The notes under the pieces: model-generated | The model's database searches: none | What the model saw: only the letters and a program-made list of their open reading frames with translations | Told to the model about the DNA's origin: nothing | Made by a program: the position numbers and the translations under genes | Assembly (NCBI GenBank): GCA_945948185.1 | Contig: CAMFAL010000015.1 | Span: 1-32,151 of the forward strand | DNA length: 32,151 nt | Source of the DNA: an uncultured Clostridia bacterium | Lineage (GTDB): Bacteria; Bacillota; Clostridia; Oscillospirales; Oscillospiraceae | Reading direction: 5' to 3' | In this document: positions 7,575-15,018 of the stretch, one piece after another | Position numbering within the stretch: the first letter of the stretch is position 1 | Layout of the letters: each line of letters starts with the position of its first letter

Positions 7575-8291
7575 TCACCCCTCCAAAGCCGCTTTCTGGA
7601 TCGCCAAAAGTTCCTTGTTGCCCTTGGCGCACAGGCGGACCAGCTCCTGCTGCTCAGTCAGGGTAAAGGCCCGGCCCTCGCCGGTGCCCTGAAGCTCAAT
7701 GATCTCCCCCAGCTCGTTCATGACACAGTTCAGGTCCACCTGGGCATGGCTGTCCTCGCTGTACTGCAGGTCCAGCATAGCCTGCTCGCCCACGATTCCG
7801 GCGGAGACGCCGGTGACGTAGTGGCGGATGGGGCTGGAGGCCAGCACGCCGTCCTCCACCAGCTTCCGGCAGGCCAGGCTCAGGGCGATGAAACCGCCGG
7901 TGACGGAGGCAGTGCGGGTGCCGCCGTCCCCCTGGAGCACATCGCAGTCGATGGTGATGGTATGTTCGCCCAGCTTGCTCATATCCACGGCGGCCCGGAG
8001 AGACCGCCCCACCAGCCGCTGAATCTCGGCGCTGCGGGGAGAGAGCTTCAATTTGGAAACGTCCCGTTTGCTGCGCTCCCGGTTGGCTCGGGGCAGCATG
8101 GAATACTCGGCGGTAACCCAGCCCTCGCCCTCGGGAACGTGGGGCGGCGTCCGATCCTCCACACTGGCGCAGCAGAGAACCTTCGTGTCACCGCACTCAA
8201 TGAGGCAGCTGCCCTCCGCGAATTTTACAAAATCGGTAGTGATCTTAATGGGGCGCAGCTCGTCCAGCGCCCGTCCGTCTTGTCTGCTCAT
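7575..8291 (-). CDS. rph: Ribonuclease PH
   Basis: This 238-residue phosphorolytic 3'-exoribonuclease trims tRNA 3' ends by adding phosphate across the phosphodiester bond, and normally forms a hexamer. It shows MSRQDGRALDELRPI at the N-terminus and R/K-rich segments (RANRERSKRD near 68-77) that bind RNA. The phosphate-binding stretch GDGGTRTAS is at 121-129, followed by GGFIAL. The length equals the standard family length. The ATG at 8291 has GAGGATAAC just upstream. It is followed after 6 bases by the small membrane gene. All conserved motifs seem intact. Confidence 0.97.
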   Translation of the reverse strand: MSRQDGRALDELRPIKITTDFVKFAEGSCLIECGDTKVLCCASVEDRTPPHVPEGEGWVTAEYSMLPRANRERSKRDVSKLKLSPRSAEIQRLVGRSLRAAVDMSKLGEHTITIDCDVLQGDGGTRTASVTGGFIALSLACRKLVEDGVLASSPIRHYVTGVSAGIVGEQAMLDLQYSEDSHAQVDLNCVMNELGEIIELQGTGEGRAFTLTEQQELVRLCAKGNKELLAIQKAALEG

Positions 8292-8305
8292 ATGTTATCC
8301 TCTTT

Positions 8306-8560
8306 TCAGTTTCCCCGCAGAGCGGTCTGGATGGCCGCCATAGCGCGGTCATAGTCGTCCTTGTGGACGTAGATTTTATACTGATTCAAGTAATCCATTT
8401 TGATAAAAGGTGTTCTCCCGCGGGTCCGGAAGGGGCCGCCATGGTCCAACGCAGCGGTATGACAGGGAATGCCGGCGTCTGCCAACGCGTTTTTGACCCG
8501 GAATAACTGCTCCGCGGAAAGCGCGGTCAACAGTTCCCGGCGGTTGAAGATGGTCAGCAT
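8306..8560 (-). CDS. Small cytoplasmic protein, DUF2007-like
   Basis: This 84-residue protein probably belongs to the group of short Firmicutes proteins related to DUF2007 ('putative signal transducing protein'). It opens with MLTIFNRRELL and has a helix with AEQLFRVKNALADAGIPC. A glycine/arginine-rich middle (GGPFRTRGRTPF) follows, and it ends with a YKIYVHKDDYDRAM segment. The alpha-beta pattern suits a small ferredoxin-like fold. The frame is open further upstream into ftsY, but the ATG at 8560 has GGAGAGGAG 4-5 bases away and gives the natural N-terminus. It sits 19 bases after ftsY and 14 before rph. Its role is unknown; nothing catalytic is evident. Confidence 0.72.
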   Translation of the reverse strand: MLTIFNRRELLTALSAEQLFRVKNALADAGIPCHTAALDHGGPFRTRGRTPFIKMDYLNQYKIYVHKDDYDRAMAAIQTALRGN

Positions 8561-8579
8561 ACAGCTCCTCTCCCAGAAA

Positions 8580-9452
8580 TCAGATAATGGCTTCCACGTA
8601 AGAGCGGGCGTCGAAGGGACGCAGGTCATCAATACCCTCGCCCACACCGGCGAACTTCACGGGCACGCCCAGCTCCCGGGCGATGGCGATGACGATGCCG
8701 CCCTTGGCGGTGCCGTCCAGCTTGGTGAGGACAATGCCGGTGAGGCCTGCGGCCTCCTTGAACTGCTTGGCCTGGATCAGACCGTTCTGGCCGGTGGTGG
8801 CATCCAGCACCAGCAGGGTCTCCCGGGCGGCGCCGGGGCACTCCCGGTCAATGATCTTACTGAGCTTGGAAAGCTCAGCCATCAGGTTGGACTTGTTGTG
8901 AAGGCGTCCGGCGGTGTCGCACAGCACCACGTCCACATTCCGGGCCTTGGCGGCCTGGAGGGCGTCAAAGAGGACCGCGCCGGGGTCGGCGCCCTCATGC
9001 TGGCGGACCAGCTCACAGCCCGCCCTCTGGGACCAGATCTCCAGCTGGTCGGCGGCAGCGGCCCGGAAGGTATCCGCCGCGCAGAACAGGACCCGCTTGC
9101 CCTGGCTTTTCAGCTGGTGGCCCAGCTTGCCGATGGAAGTGGTCTTGCCCACGCCGTTGACGCCGATGAACAGCACCACGCTGGGGGTGGTGGACAGGTC
9201 CAGGTCGGTGTTCTCCACCGAAATCTCCTCCACCAGGATGTCCCGCAGGGCCGCCCGAACCTCCTCCTGATCGTGGAGCTTTTCCCTGCGGACCTTTGTC
9301 CGCAGCTTTTCCACCGCGTCCAGAGCAGTGTCCATGCCCAGATCGGCCAGGATCAGGGTCTCCTCCAGCTCCTCGAAGAAGGCCTCGTCGGCCTCCGTGA
9401 AGCCGGAGAACAGGTTGGTGGTGATTTTTTTCAGTTTGTCAAAAAAGCCCAT
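8580..9452 (-). CDS. ftsY: Signal recognition particle receptor FtsY
   Basis: This 290-residue SRP GTPase brings ribosome-nascent chain complexes to the membrane translocon. It has a short N-terminal amphipathic segment ([18 protein letters not shown]) and a helical N domain with an acidic stretch. In the G domain the P-loop GVNGVGKTT is at 97-105, DTFRAAA at 127-133, DTAGR at 179-183 and TKLDG at 243-247. The C-terminus, [19 protein letters not shown], is typical. It lacks the long acidic A domain of the E. coli protein, as usual for Firmicutes. It begins 13 bases after the smc stop with AAAGGACG as ribosome-binding site; smc-ftsY adjacency is a classic Firmicutes arrangement. Confidence 0.97.
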   Translation of the reverse strand: MGFFDKLKKITTNLFSGFTEADEAFFEELEETLILADLGMDTALDAVEKLRTKVRREKLHDQEEVRAALRDILVEEISVENTDLDLSTTPSVVLFIGVNGVGKTTSIGKLGHQLKSQGKRVLFCAADTFRAAAADQLEIWSQRAGCELVRQHEGADPGAVLFDALQAAKARNVDVVLCDTAGRLHNKSNLMAELSKLSKIIDRECPGAARETLLVLDATTGQNGLIQAKQFKEAAGLTGIVLTKLDGTAKGGIVIAIARELGVPVKFAGVGEGIDDLRPFDARSYVEAII

Positions 9453-9465
9453 AACGTTCGTCCTT

Positions 9466-12400
9466 TTACTTGATTTTTAGCTCTTTGGCCATGTCATTCA
9501 GATTGATGGTCAGGATCTTGGAAACGCCCTGCTCCTGCATGGTGACGCCGTAGAGGACGTCGGCCTCCTCCATGGTGCCACGGCGATGGGTGATGACGAT
9601 GAACTGGGTCTTGTCCGAGAGCCGCCGCATGTAGCGGGCCACCCGGATGACGTTGGGCTCGTCCAGGGCGGCCTCGATCTCATCCATAACGCAGAAGGGC
9701 GTGGGATGGACCTTCAAAATGGCAAAGTACAGGGCAATCGCCACGAAAGCCTTCTCGCCGCCGGACAGCAGGGAGATGGTCTTGAGGGTCTTTCCGGGGG
9801 GCTGGGCCTTGATCTCGATGCCGCAGCCCAGGATGTCGTTCTCGTCCTCCAACTCCAGCCGGGCCTGACCGCCGCCAAAGAGGTCGGTGAAGGTGGTCTG
9901 GAAGCTCTCGTTGATGAGCTTGAACTGCTCCGAGAAAATGGCGGTCATCTGTCCGGTGATCTCCTCGATGATGCCGCCCAGCTCCTCCCTGGCCTTCTCC
10001 ACGTCGTTGCGCTGCTCCGACAGATAGGTATAGCGGCCATTGACCCGGTCAAACTCCTCGATGGCGCCAATGTTGATGGCGCCCAGGCCCTTGATGTCCC
10101 GCTTCAGCTCGCCGATGCGGCGGGTGGCCTTGGGGACGCTCTCCAGCTCGATGCGGATCGCTGTGGCATCGGAATGGCTCAGCTCGTAGTCTTCCCACAG
10201 CCGGTCCAGAATCTGCTTCTCCTCCATGGCGCTGGTGGCCTTCTTCTGCTCCAGGCGGCTCACCGCCCGCTCCAGGTTCAGCAGGTCCTCGTTCATATCC
10301 TGGCTCCGCTTGTTCTGGGCGGTGCGCTCCGCTTCCAGTGCCAGCTTTTCCTCGTTCAGGGCCGCCAGGCGGTCCTTGAAGGACTGGCCCTGGTGAGACA
10401 ACGCCGCCAGTGCTTCCTTCCGCTGGGCGATCTCCGTCTCCGCGCTGTCGATGTTCTGTTGGTAGGAACGGACCGTCTCCTCCTTCTGGGTCCGGTCCCC
10501 GGTCAGGTCCGCCACCAGCTGCCGCAGGTCGGCAGCACGGCGGACAGCGGCCTCCCGCTCGGCGTTGAGGGCGGCCAGCTGCGCCTTTCTGCCGGTGATC
10601 TCCTCCGTCAGAGCACCGGACTGAGCCAGCAGCTCCGTCTGGCCGGAGAGGGCCTCCTCCGCTTTGGCCCGGAATCCGACGGCCAGAGCTTCCTGCTCCG
10701 CCACCGCCTTCTCCGCCTCGGCGGAGCGGACGGCGTTGTCGCCAAGGCGGCCCGTCAGGCTGGTGAGTTCACCCTCCAGATTTTCCAGATTGTCCCGCAG
10801 GGACCGCAGGAGGATGTCGAAGTGATTTTTGGCGCCCTCCAGGCGCAGGACCTCGTCCTCCGCCTGGCGGCGCTGGGCCTCGGCGGTCTCCAGCTCATAC
10901 CGTGCGGCGGCCAGCTCCCGGGCCGCCGTCTCCTCGTCCCGCTGGGCGGCGGCCAGCTTTTCGTGCATGGCGCTGGCACGGCTGTTGAGGGTTTTCAGCT
11001 CGGCGGCACGGCTCAGCACACCGGCATTGCGGCTGGTAGAACCGCCGGTCATGGAGCCGCCCCGGTTGATGACCTGGCCGTCCAGGGTCACAATGCGGAA
11101 AGCATTGCGGTACTTCCGGGCCATGGCAATGCCGCAGTCCATGTCCTCCACGATGACCGTGCGGCCCAGAAGGCTGTTAAAAATGTTCTGATATCTGGCG
11201 TCAAATTCCACCAGGCGGGAGGCCAGACCCACGAAACCGAACTCATCCTCCACGCCTTTTTCCCGCAGTTCGTCGCCCCGGATGGCAGTCAAAGGCAGGA
11301 AGGTGGCGCGGCCGCCGTCCCGCTGCTTTAAGAAGTTGATGGCCGCCTTGGCATCCTCCTCCCGGTCCACCACGATGTTCTGGAGGCCCGCCCCCAGGGC
11401 GATCTCGATGGCGAGACTATACTTCTGGTCGGTCTTTATCAAGTTGGCCACGGGGCCGTGGATGCCCCGCAGGCTGCCCTTGGCCTGCATGACCACCTTG
11501 ACGGCCTTGGAAAATCCCTCGTACTCCTTCTCCATCTCCGTCAGGAGGCGGATGCGGTTATCCAGGGCGCCTACGTCCATGGTCAGCTTTACCCGTTGCT
11601 CCGACGCGGCGGCGGCTTTCTTCTCCCGCTCCTCCATCCGGAGGGTATGACCCGCGATGATATTGGCGGCGGCGGCGGCCTCATCCTGTGCGTCCTCAAG
11701 GGCGCGGCGGTTGGCCTTTGCCTGCTTTTCAGACTCCGCCATCTGTTCCTCGGCGGCGGTCTTGTCGGCCTCCACCGTTTCCTTTCGCTCTGCGATCTGG
11801 CCGTTTTCGGCGGCGATGGCCGCCAGCTCGGCGCGCCGGTCTGCGGCGGCGGCCACGGCGATGGCCTCCTGGGCCCGCAGAGCCTCCGCCTGCGTCTGGG
11901 CACCGCCCGCCTGCTCGGCGGCGATGCGGGCCTGTTCCAAGAGGCTATCCAGGACATCATTCAGTTCCGTCAGCTGACGGTCGATCTCGGAGATTCGCGC
12001 CTCCTGCTCCGCCGCCTGCTGTTCCAGCCCTCCGGCCCGGCTGTCGGTCTCCTCCAGTTCCCGGCGGGCCCGGTCAATGTTCTCCCGGTTGTGAACGATG
12101 GCGCTCTCCAGCACCGCCACGGCGGACTCCTGCTCCTTCACCCGGCTGTCCAGCTCGGCGGCCTCGGTGCGGATGCGCTCCGCCTCCATGTCCTTCTCCC
12201 GCATTTTCTCGCCGAACTGCTCCCCCTCGGCATAGAGGGCGTCCAGAGCGGCGCGGGCCTCGTCCCGCTGGGTCTCGGCGGCCCGCAGGTCAGCTTCCAG
12301 CTTCCGGGCATCCATTTTCAGCTTGTCCAGATTCTCCAGCCACACGGAGATTTCCAACAACCGCAGCTCATCCCGGAGGATCAGATACTTTTTGGCCTTT

Positions 12401-13032
12401 TCGGACTGCTCCCGCAAAGGCCCCACCTGCAGCTCCAGCTCGGCGATTTTGTCGTTGATGCGGACCAGGTTCTCCTCCGTGCGCTCCAGCTTCCGCTCCG
12501 CCTCCTCCTTCCGGTGGCGGAACTTGGAGATGCCGGCTGCCTCTTCGAAAATCTCCCGGCGCTCGCCGCTCTTGGCGGACAGAATCTCGTCGATCTTGCC
12601 CTGACCGATGATGGAGTAGCCCTCCCGGCCCAGGCCCGTGTCCATGAACAGCTCCGTCACGTCCTTCAGCCGGACGGACTGGCGGTTGATGTAATATTCA
12701 CTCTCCCCGCTGCGGTAATACCGGCGGGTGACGGAGACCTCGCTCTCCTCCATGGTGGGAAAAATGTGTTCCGTGTTGTCGATGACCAGCGTCACCTGGG
12801 CAAACCCCACCGGGGGCCGCTTTTCGGTACCGCTGAAGATCACATCCTCCATCTTGGCACCACGGAGGGCCTTGGCACTCTGCTCGCCCATGACCCAGCG
12901 GATGGCGTCGGAGATGTTGGACTTTCCGGAGCCGTTGGGCCCCACCACAGCGGTGATGTCCTCCGCAAAGTTCAGGACCGTTTTGTCAGGGAATGCCTTG
13001 AATCCCTGGATCTCCAATGCTTTCAGATACAC
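9466..13032 (-). CDS. smc: Chromosome segregation ATPase SMC
   Basis: This 1188-residue protein is the core of the condensin-like SMC-ScpAB complex that organises and segregates the chromosome. The Walker A motif GPNGSGKSN is at 31-39. Two long coiled-coil arms (about 165-510 and 680-1020) flank a hinge (about 515-680) that contains the glycine-rich GGSMTGGS. The ABC signature LSGGEKAF and the Walker B segment VMDEIEAALD lie near 1085-1120. The length is standard. The start codon is GTG at 13032, with GAGGTG five bases upstream; the residues match the family N-terminus. It is first in its operon, with a promoter at 13072-13100. The rnc gene, often found upstream of smc, is not here. Confidence 0.97.
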   Translation of the reverse strand: MYLKALEIQGFKAFPDKTVLNFAEDITAVVGPNGSGKSNISDAIRWVMGEQSAKALRGAKMEDVIFSGTEKRPPVGFAQVTLVIDNTEHIFPTMEESEVSVTRRYYRSGESEYYINRQSVRLKDVTELFMDTGLGREGYSIIGQGKIDEILSAKSGERREIFEEAAGISKFRHRKEEAERKLERTEENLVRINDKIAELELQVGPLREQSEKAKKYLILRDELRLLEISVWLENLDKLKMDARKLEADLRAAETQRDEARAALDALYAEGEQFGEKMREKDMEAERIRTEAAELDSRVKEQESAVAVLESAIVHNRENIDRARRELEETDSRAGGLEQQAAEQEARISEIDRQLTELNDVLDSLLEQARIAAEQAGGAQTQAEALRAQEAIAVAAAADRRAELAAIAAENGQIAERKETVEADKTAAEEQMAESEKQAKANRRALEDAQDEAAAAANIIAGHTLRMEEREKKAAAASEQRVKLTMDVGALDNRIRLLTEMEKEYEGFSKAVKVVMQAKGSLRGIHGPVANLIKTDQKYSLAIEIALGAGLQNIVVDREEDAKAAINFLKQRDGGRATFLPLTAIRGDELREKGVEDEFGFVGLASRLVEFDARYQNIFNSLLGRTVIVEDMDCGIAMARKYRNAFRIVTLDGQVINRGGSMTGGSTSRNAGVLSRAAELKTLNSRASAMHEKLAAAQRDEETAARELAAARYELETAEAQRRQAEDEVLRLEGAKNHFDILLRSLRDNLENLEGELTSLTGRLGDNAVRSAEAEKAVAEQEALAVGFRAKAEEALSGQTELLAQSGALTEEITGRKAQLAALNAEREAAVRRAADLRQLVADLTGDRTQKEETVRSYQQNIDSAETEIAQRKEALAALSHQGQSFKDRLAALNEEKLALEAERTAQNKRSQDMNEDLLNLERAVSRLEQKKATSAMEEKQILDRLWEDYELSHSDATAIRIELESVPKATRRIGELKRDIKGLGAINIGAIEEFDRVNGRYTYLSEQRNDVEKAREELGGIIEEITGQMTAIFSEQFKLINESFQTTFTDLFGGGQARLELEDENDILGCGIEIKAQPPGKTLKTISLLSGGEKAFVAIALYFAILKVHPTPFCVMDEIEAALDEPNVIRVARYMRRLSDKTQFIVITHRRGTMEEADVLYGVTMQEQGVSKILTINLNDMAKELKIK

Positions 13033-13071
13033 AGCGTCACCTCATACAGATCAACATACTTTAACTAGAAT

Positions 13072-13100
13072 ACTATAACAGACAAGCCGCCGTATTTCAA
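13072..13100 (-). promoter_or_regulatory. Promoter of the smc-ftsY operon
   Basis: On the minus strand, TTGAAA (13100-13095) and TATAGT (13077-13072) are 17 bases apart, about 40 bases before the smc GTG. It is divergent from the promoter at 13184-13212; nothing else recognisable lies between them. Confidence 0.72.
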
Positions 13101-13183
13101 GGCAAAATCCGTGAAGGGCCGGGCTTTTCTCAGGGCGTTCCGGCGGAGCCGCAGGACGCGAAGCGTGATACTCGAAACAGATC

Positions 13184-13212
13184 TCGACATTTCCGGGAGA
13201 TCATGTTATTCT
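13184..13212 (+). promoter_or_regulatory. Promoter of the DUF3343-yedE-tusA cluster
   Basis: TCGACA (13184-13189) and TATTCT (13207-13212) are 17 bases apart, about 38 bases ahead of the DUF3343 start. The match is moderate. It fits as the start of the plus-strand cluster. Confidence 0.55.
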
Positions 13213-13249
13213 ATCAAAAGAATAGCGATATGGAAAGGAGTCCATCCCT

Positions 13250-13486
13250 GTGCGAAGCAAAGAGCCGCGTCTTGTCATCTCGTTCCACACCACGGCGGAG
13301 GCCATGGCCACGGAGCGGCTGTGCCGTCAGAACGGGCTGGAGGGCAAGCTGATCTCCGTACCCCGCAGCATCACCTCTGACTGCGGACTGGCCTGGTCCG
13401 CCCCGGTCGCTCTGCGGGAGGCCATCGAAGCCCTGCTGGTCCGGCACGCCGTGGAGGCTGCGGGATATCACGAGCTGCTGCTTTAA
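13250..13486 (+). CDS. DUF3343 protein, putative Se/S carrier
   Basis: This 78-residue protein fits the DUF3343 family, which Pfam describes as putative selenium/sulfur carrier-like. It has an N-terminal strand and helix (LVISFHTTAEAMATERLCRQNG), a VPRSITSDCGLAW segment, and a C-terminal helix. C45 in the DCGLAW motif is the conserved cysteine expected to hold the chalcogen. A second cysteine, C25, is also present. The start is GTG at 13250 with AAAGGAG eight bases upstream. A YedE-type transporter and a TusA-like protein follow on the same strand, which supports a role in selenium or sulfur delivery. The biochemical role is inferred from family and context. Confidence 0.85.
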   Translation: MRSKEPRLVISFHTTAEAMATERLCRQNGLEGKLISVPRSITSDCGLAWSAPVALREAIEALLVRHAVEAAGYHELLL

Positions 13487-13550
13487 TTTTTTCGTTCATT
13501 GGTATTCTTTTCAAAAAATATCGCAAAGCAAAGTTTTAGGAGTGTGCGCT

Positions 13551-14654
13551 ATGAAAGAAAAAAACTGGCTGAAAAGCTACGGACTGATCATTCTGACCGG
13601 TATTGTGGTGGGCATTGCCGCGCTGGTGCTGACCGCTGTCGGCAACCCCAAGAACATGGGCTTCTGCATCGCCTGCTTTGAGCGGGACATTGCCGGTGCC
13701 CTGGGTCTCCACAGTGCGGGCAAAGTCCAGTACATGCGTCCCGAGATCATCGGCATCGTGCTGGGCTCCATGGTAGCCGCTCTGGCCGCCAAGGAGTTCC
13801 GGGCCAGAGCCGGTTCCTCCCCCGCCATCCGCTTCGTGCTGGGCCTGTTCGTCATGATCGGCGCCCTGGTGTTCCTGGGTTGCCCCCTGCGTATGGTCAT
13901 CCGCCTCGGCGGCGGCGACCTGACCGCCGTGATCGGCCTGCTGGGCTTCCTGGCAGGCATCCTGGTGGGTGTGGTGTTCCTGAAAAAGGGCTTTTCCCTG
14001 GGACGGGCCTATTCCGTCCGCAAGAGTGAGGGCTTTATGCTGCCCGGTGTCATGGTGGTACTGCTGGTACTGCTGGTGGCCGCTCCCCAGCTGCTGAAGT
14101 TCTCTGAGGAAGGTCCCGGCTCCATGCGGGCTTTCTGGATCATCTCCCTGGTGGCCGGCCTGGTCGTGGGCCTGCTGGCCCAGCGCAGCCGCCTGTGCAT
14201 GGCTGGCGGCCTGCGGGATGCCTTCATGCTGCGGGACTTCACCTTGCTGTCCGGCTTCCTGGCCATCTGGATCACCATTACCATCGGCAACCTGATCATG
14301 GGCAAATACAACCTGGGCATGCTGTCTCAGCCCATCGCCCACACCCAGCATCTATGGTCCTTCCTGGGCATGGCTCTGGCCGGCTGGGGTTCCATCCTGC
14401 TGGGCGGCTGCCCCCTGCGCCAGCTGATCCTGGCCGGTGAGGGCAACGGCGACTCCGCCGTCACCGTGCTGGGCATGGTGGTCGGCGCCGCTATCGCCCA
14501 CAACTTCGGCATGGCCGGCAACCCCGACAGCGTGGTGGACGGCGTCTACAAGGTGGGCGGCACTTCCACCGTCGGCATGGTAGCCGTGGTCCTGGGCTTT
14601 GTGGTCCTGGCTGCCATCTCTGTCACTCATCTGCCCGGAAAGGAGAATGCGTAA
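13551..14654 (+). CDS. yedE: YedE-family putative selenium/sulfur transporter
   Basis: This 367-residue inner-membrane protein has about ten transmembrane helices in two similar halves. The YeeE/YedE family motif GCPLR occurs twice, at 110-114 and 285-289. Further cysteines at 39 and 42 (FCIACFERD) and at 215 (RSRLCMAGG) could relay the substrate. Family members import thiosulfate (YeeE) or are linked by gene context to selenium (YedE). The frame is open from a GTG at 13542, but the ATG at 13551 has AGGAG at the proper distance and gives a cleaner N-terminus. It overlaps the downstream tusA-like gene by one base (TAATG). Which chalcogen species it moves cannot be decided from sequence alone. 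Confidence 0.88.
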   Translation: MKEKNWLKSYGLIILTGIVVGIAALVLTAVGNPKNMGFCIACFERDIAGALGLHSAGKVQYMRPEIIGIVLGSMVAALAAKEFRARAGSSPAIRFVLGLFVMIGALVFLGCPLRMVIRLGGGDLTAVIGLLGFLAGILVGVVFLKKGFSLGRAYSVRKSEGFMLPGVMVVLLVLLVAAPQLLKFSEEGPGSMRAFWIISLVAGLVVGLLAQRSRLCMAGGLRDAFMLRDFTLLSGFLAIWITITIGNLIMGKYNLGMLSQPIAHTQHLWSFLGMALAGWGSILLGGCPLRQLILAGEGNGDSAVTVLGMVVGAAIAHNFGMAGNPDSVVDGVYKVGGTSTVGMVAVVLGFVVLAAISVTHLPGKENA

Positions 14655-14857
14655 TGGTCGATACAAGAGGTCTTTCCTGCCCCATCCCCGTGGTGATGGT
14701 CCAGCAGGCTATCAAGAAGGATGCCCCCGCCAAGCTGGAGGTCCTGGCTGACGCCAAGGTGGCTGTGGAGAACATCACCCGTCTGGCAACCACCAACGGC
14801 TATCAGGTCTCTGTGGTTGAGGACGGTCTTGATTTCAAGCTGACCCTGACAAAATAA
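14654..14857 (+). CDS. TusA/SirA-family sulfurtransferase-like protein
   Basis: This 67-residue single-domain protein has the TusA fold signature: DTRGLSCPIP at residues 3-12 with the active-site cysteine C9 in the CPxP motif. TusA proteins carry a persulfide or perselenide on this cysteine and pass it to partners. The sequence also resembles the N-terminal domain of YedF, which is commonly encoded beside yedE; the C-terminal DsrE-like part of full YedF is missing here. Its start codon overlaps the yedE stop, so translation is coupled. A strong terminator follows 13 bases downstream, closing the cluster. The likely role is to accept the product imported by YedE. Confidence 0.9.
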   Translation: MVDTRGLSCPIPVVMVQQAIKKDAPAKLEVLADAKVAVENITRLATTNGYQVSVVEDGLDFKLTLTK

Positions 14858-14870
14858 CAAAAAGAACAAC

Positions 14871-14905
14871 AGGCCGGGAGTTTTCAAGGAAAACTCCCGG
14901 CCTTG
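14871..14905 (+). terminator. Terminator of the yedE cluster
   Basis: The arms 14871-14884 and 14890-14903 form a perfect 14-bp stem with a 5-base loop, followed by TGTTAT. Flanking AACA/TGTT bases extend the stem with one bulge. It is very stable and probably works in both directions. Confidence 0.85.
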
Positions 14906-14940
14906 TTATCAGTTTGTTGCTTTTTGTTGGGGATTTGTGG

Positions 14941-14969
14941 TTGTTGGCACCGCCCTTTCCGCCTAAGAT
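14941..14969 (+). promoter_or_regulatory. Candidate promoter of the lipoprotein gene
   Basis: TTGTTG (14941-14946) and TAAGAT (14964-14969) are 17 bases apart and lie 50 bases before the ATG. The match is moderate, but a promoter is needed here because a strong terminator lies just upstream. Confidence 0.4.
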
Positions 14970-15018
14970 GAAGATGAAAGATCACCCAGAACATGAAATC
15001 CGGAAAGGAGTTTTGAAG

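Noticed and set aside
9586-13068. Long plus-strand open frames opposite smc (for example 581 and 536 codons)
   Set aside because: These are antisense shadows with low-complexity leucine, glycine and glutamine composition; smc on the other strand is certain.
13101-13183. Search for a small gene or RNA between smc and the DUF3343 gene
   Set aside because: Nothing beyond the two divergent promoters was seen; open frames here run into the DUF3343 gene in the wrong frame.
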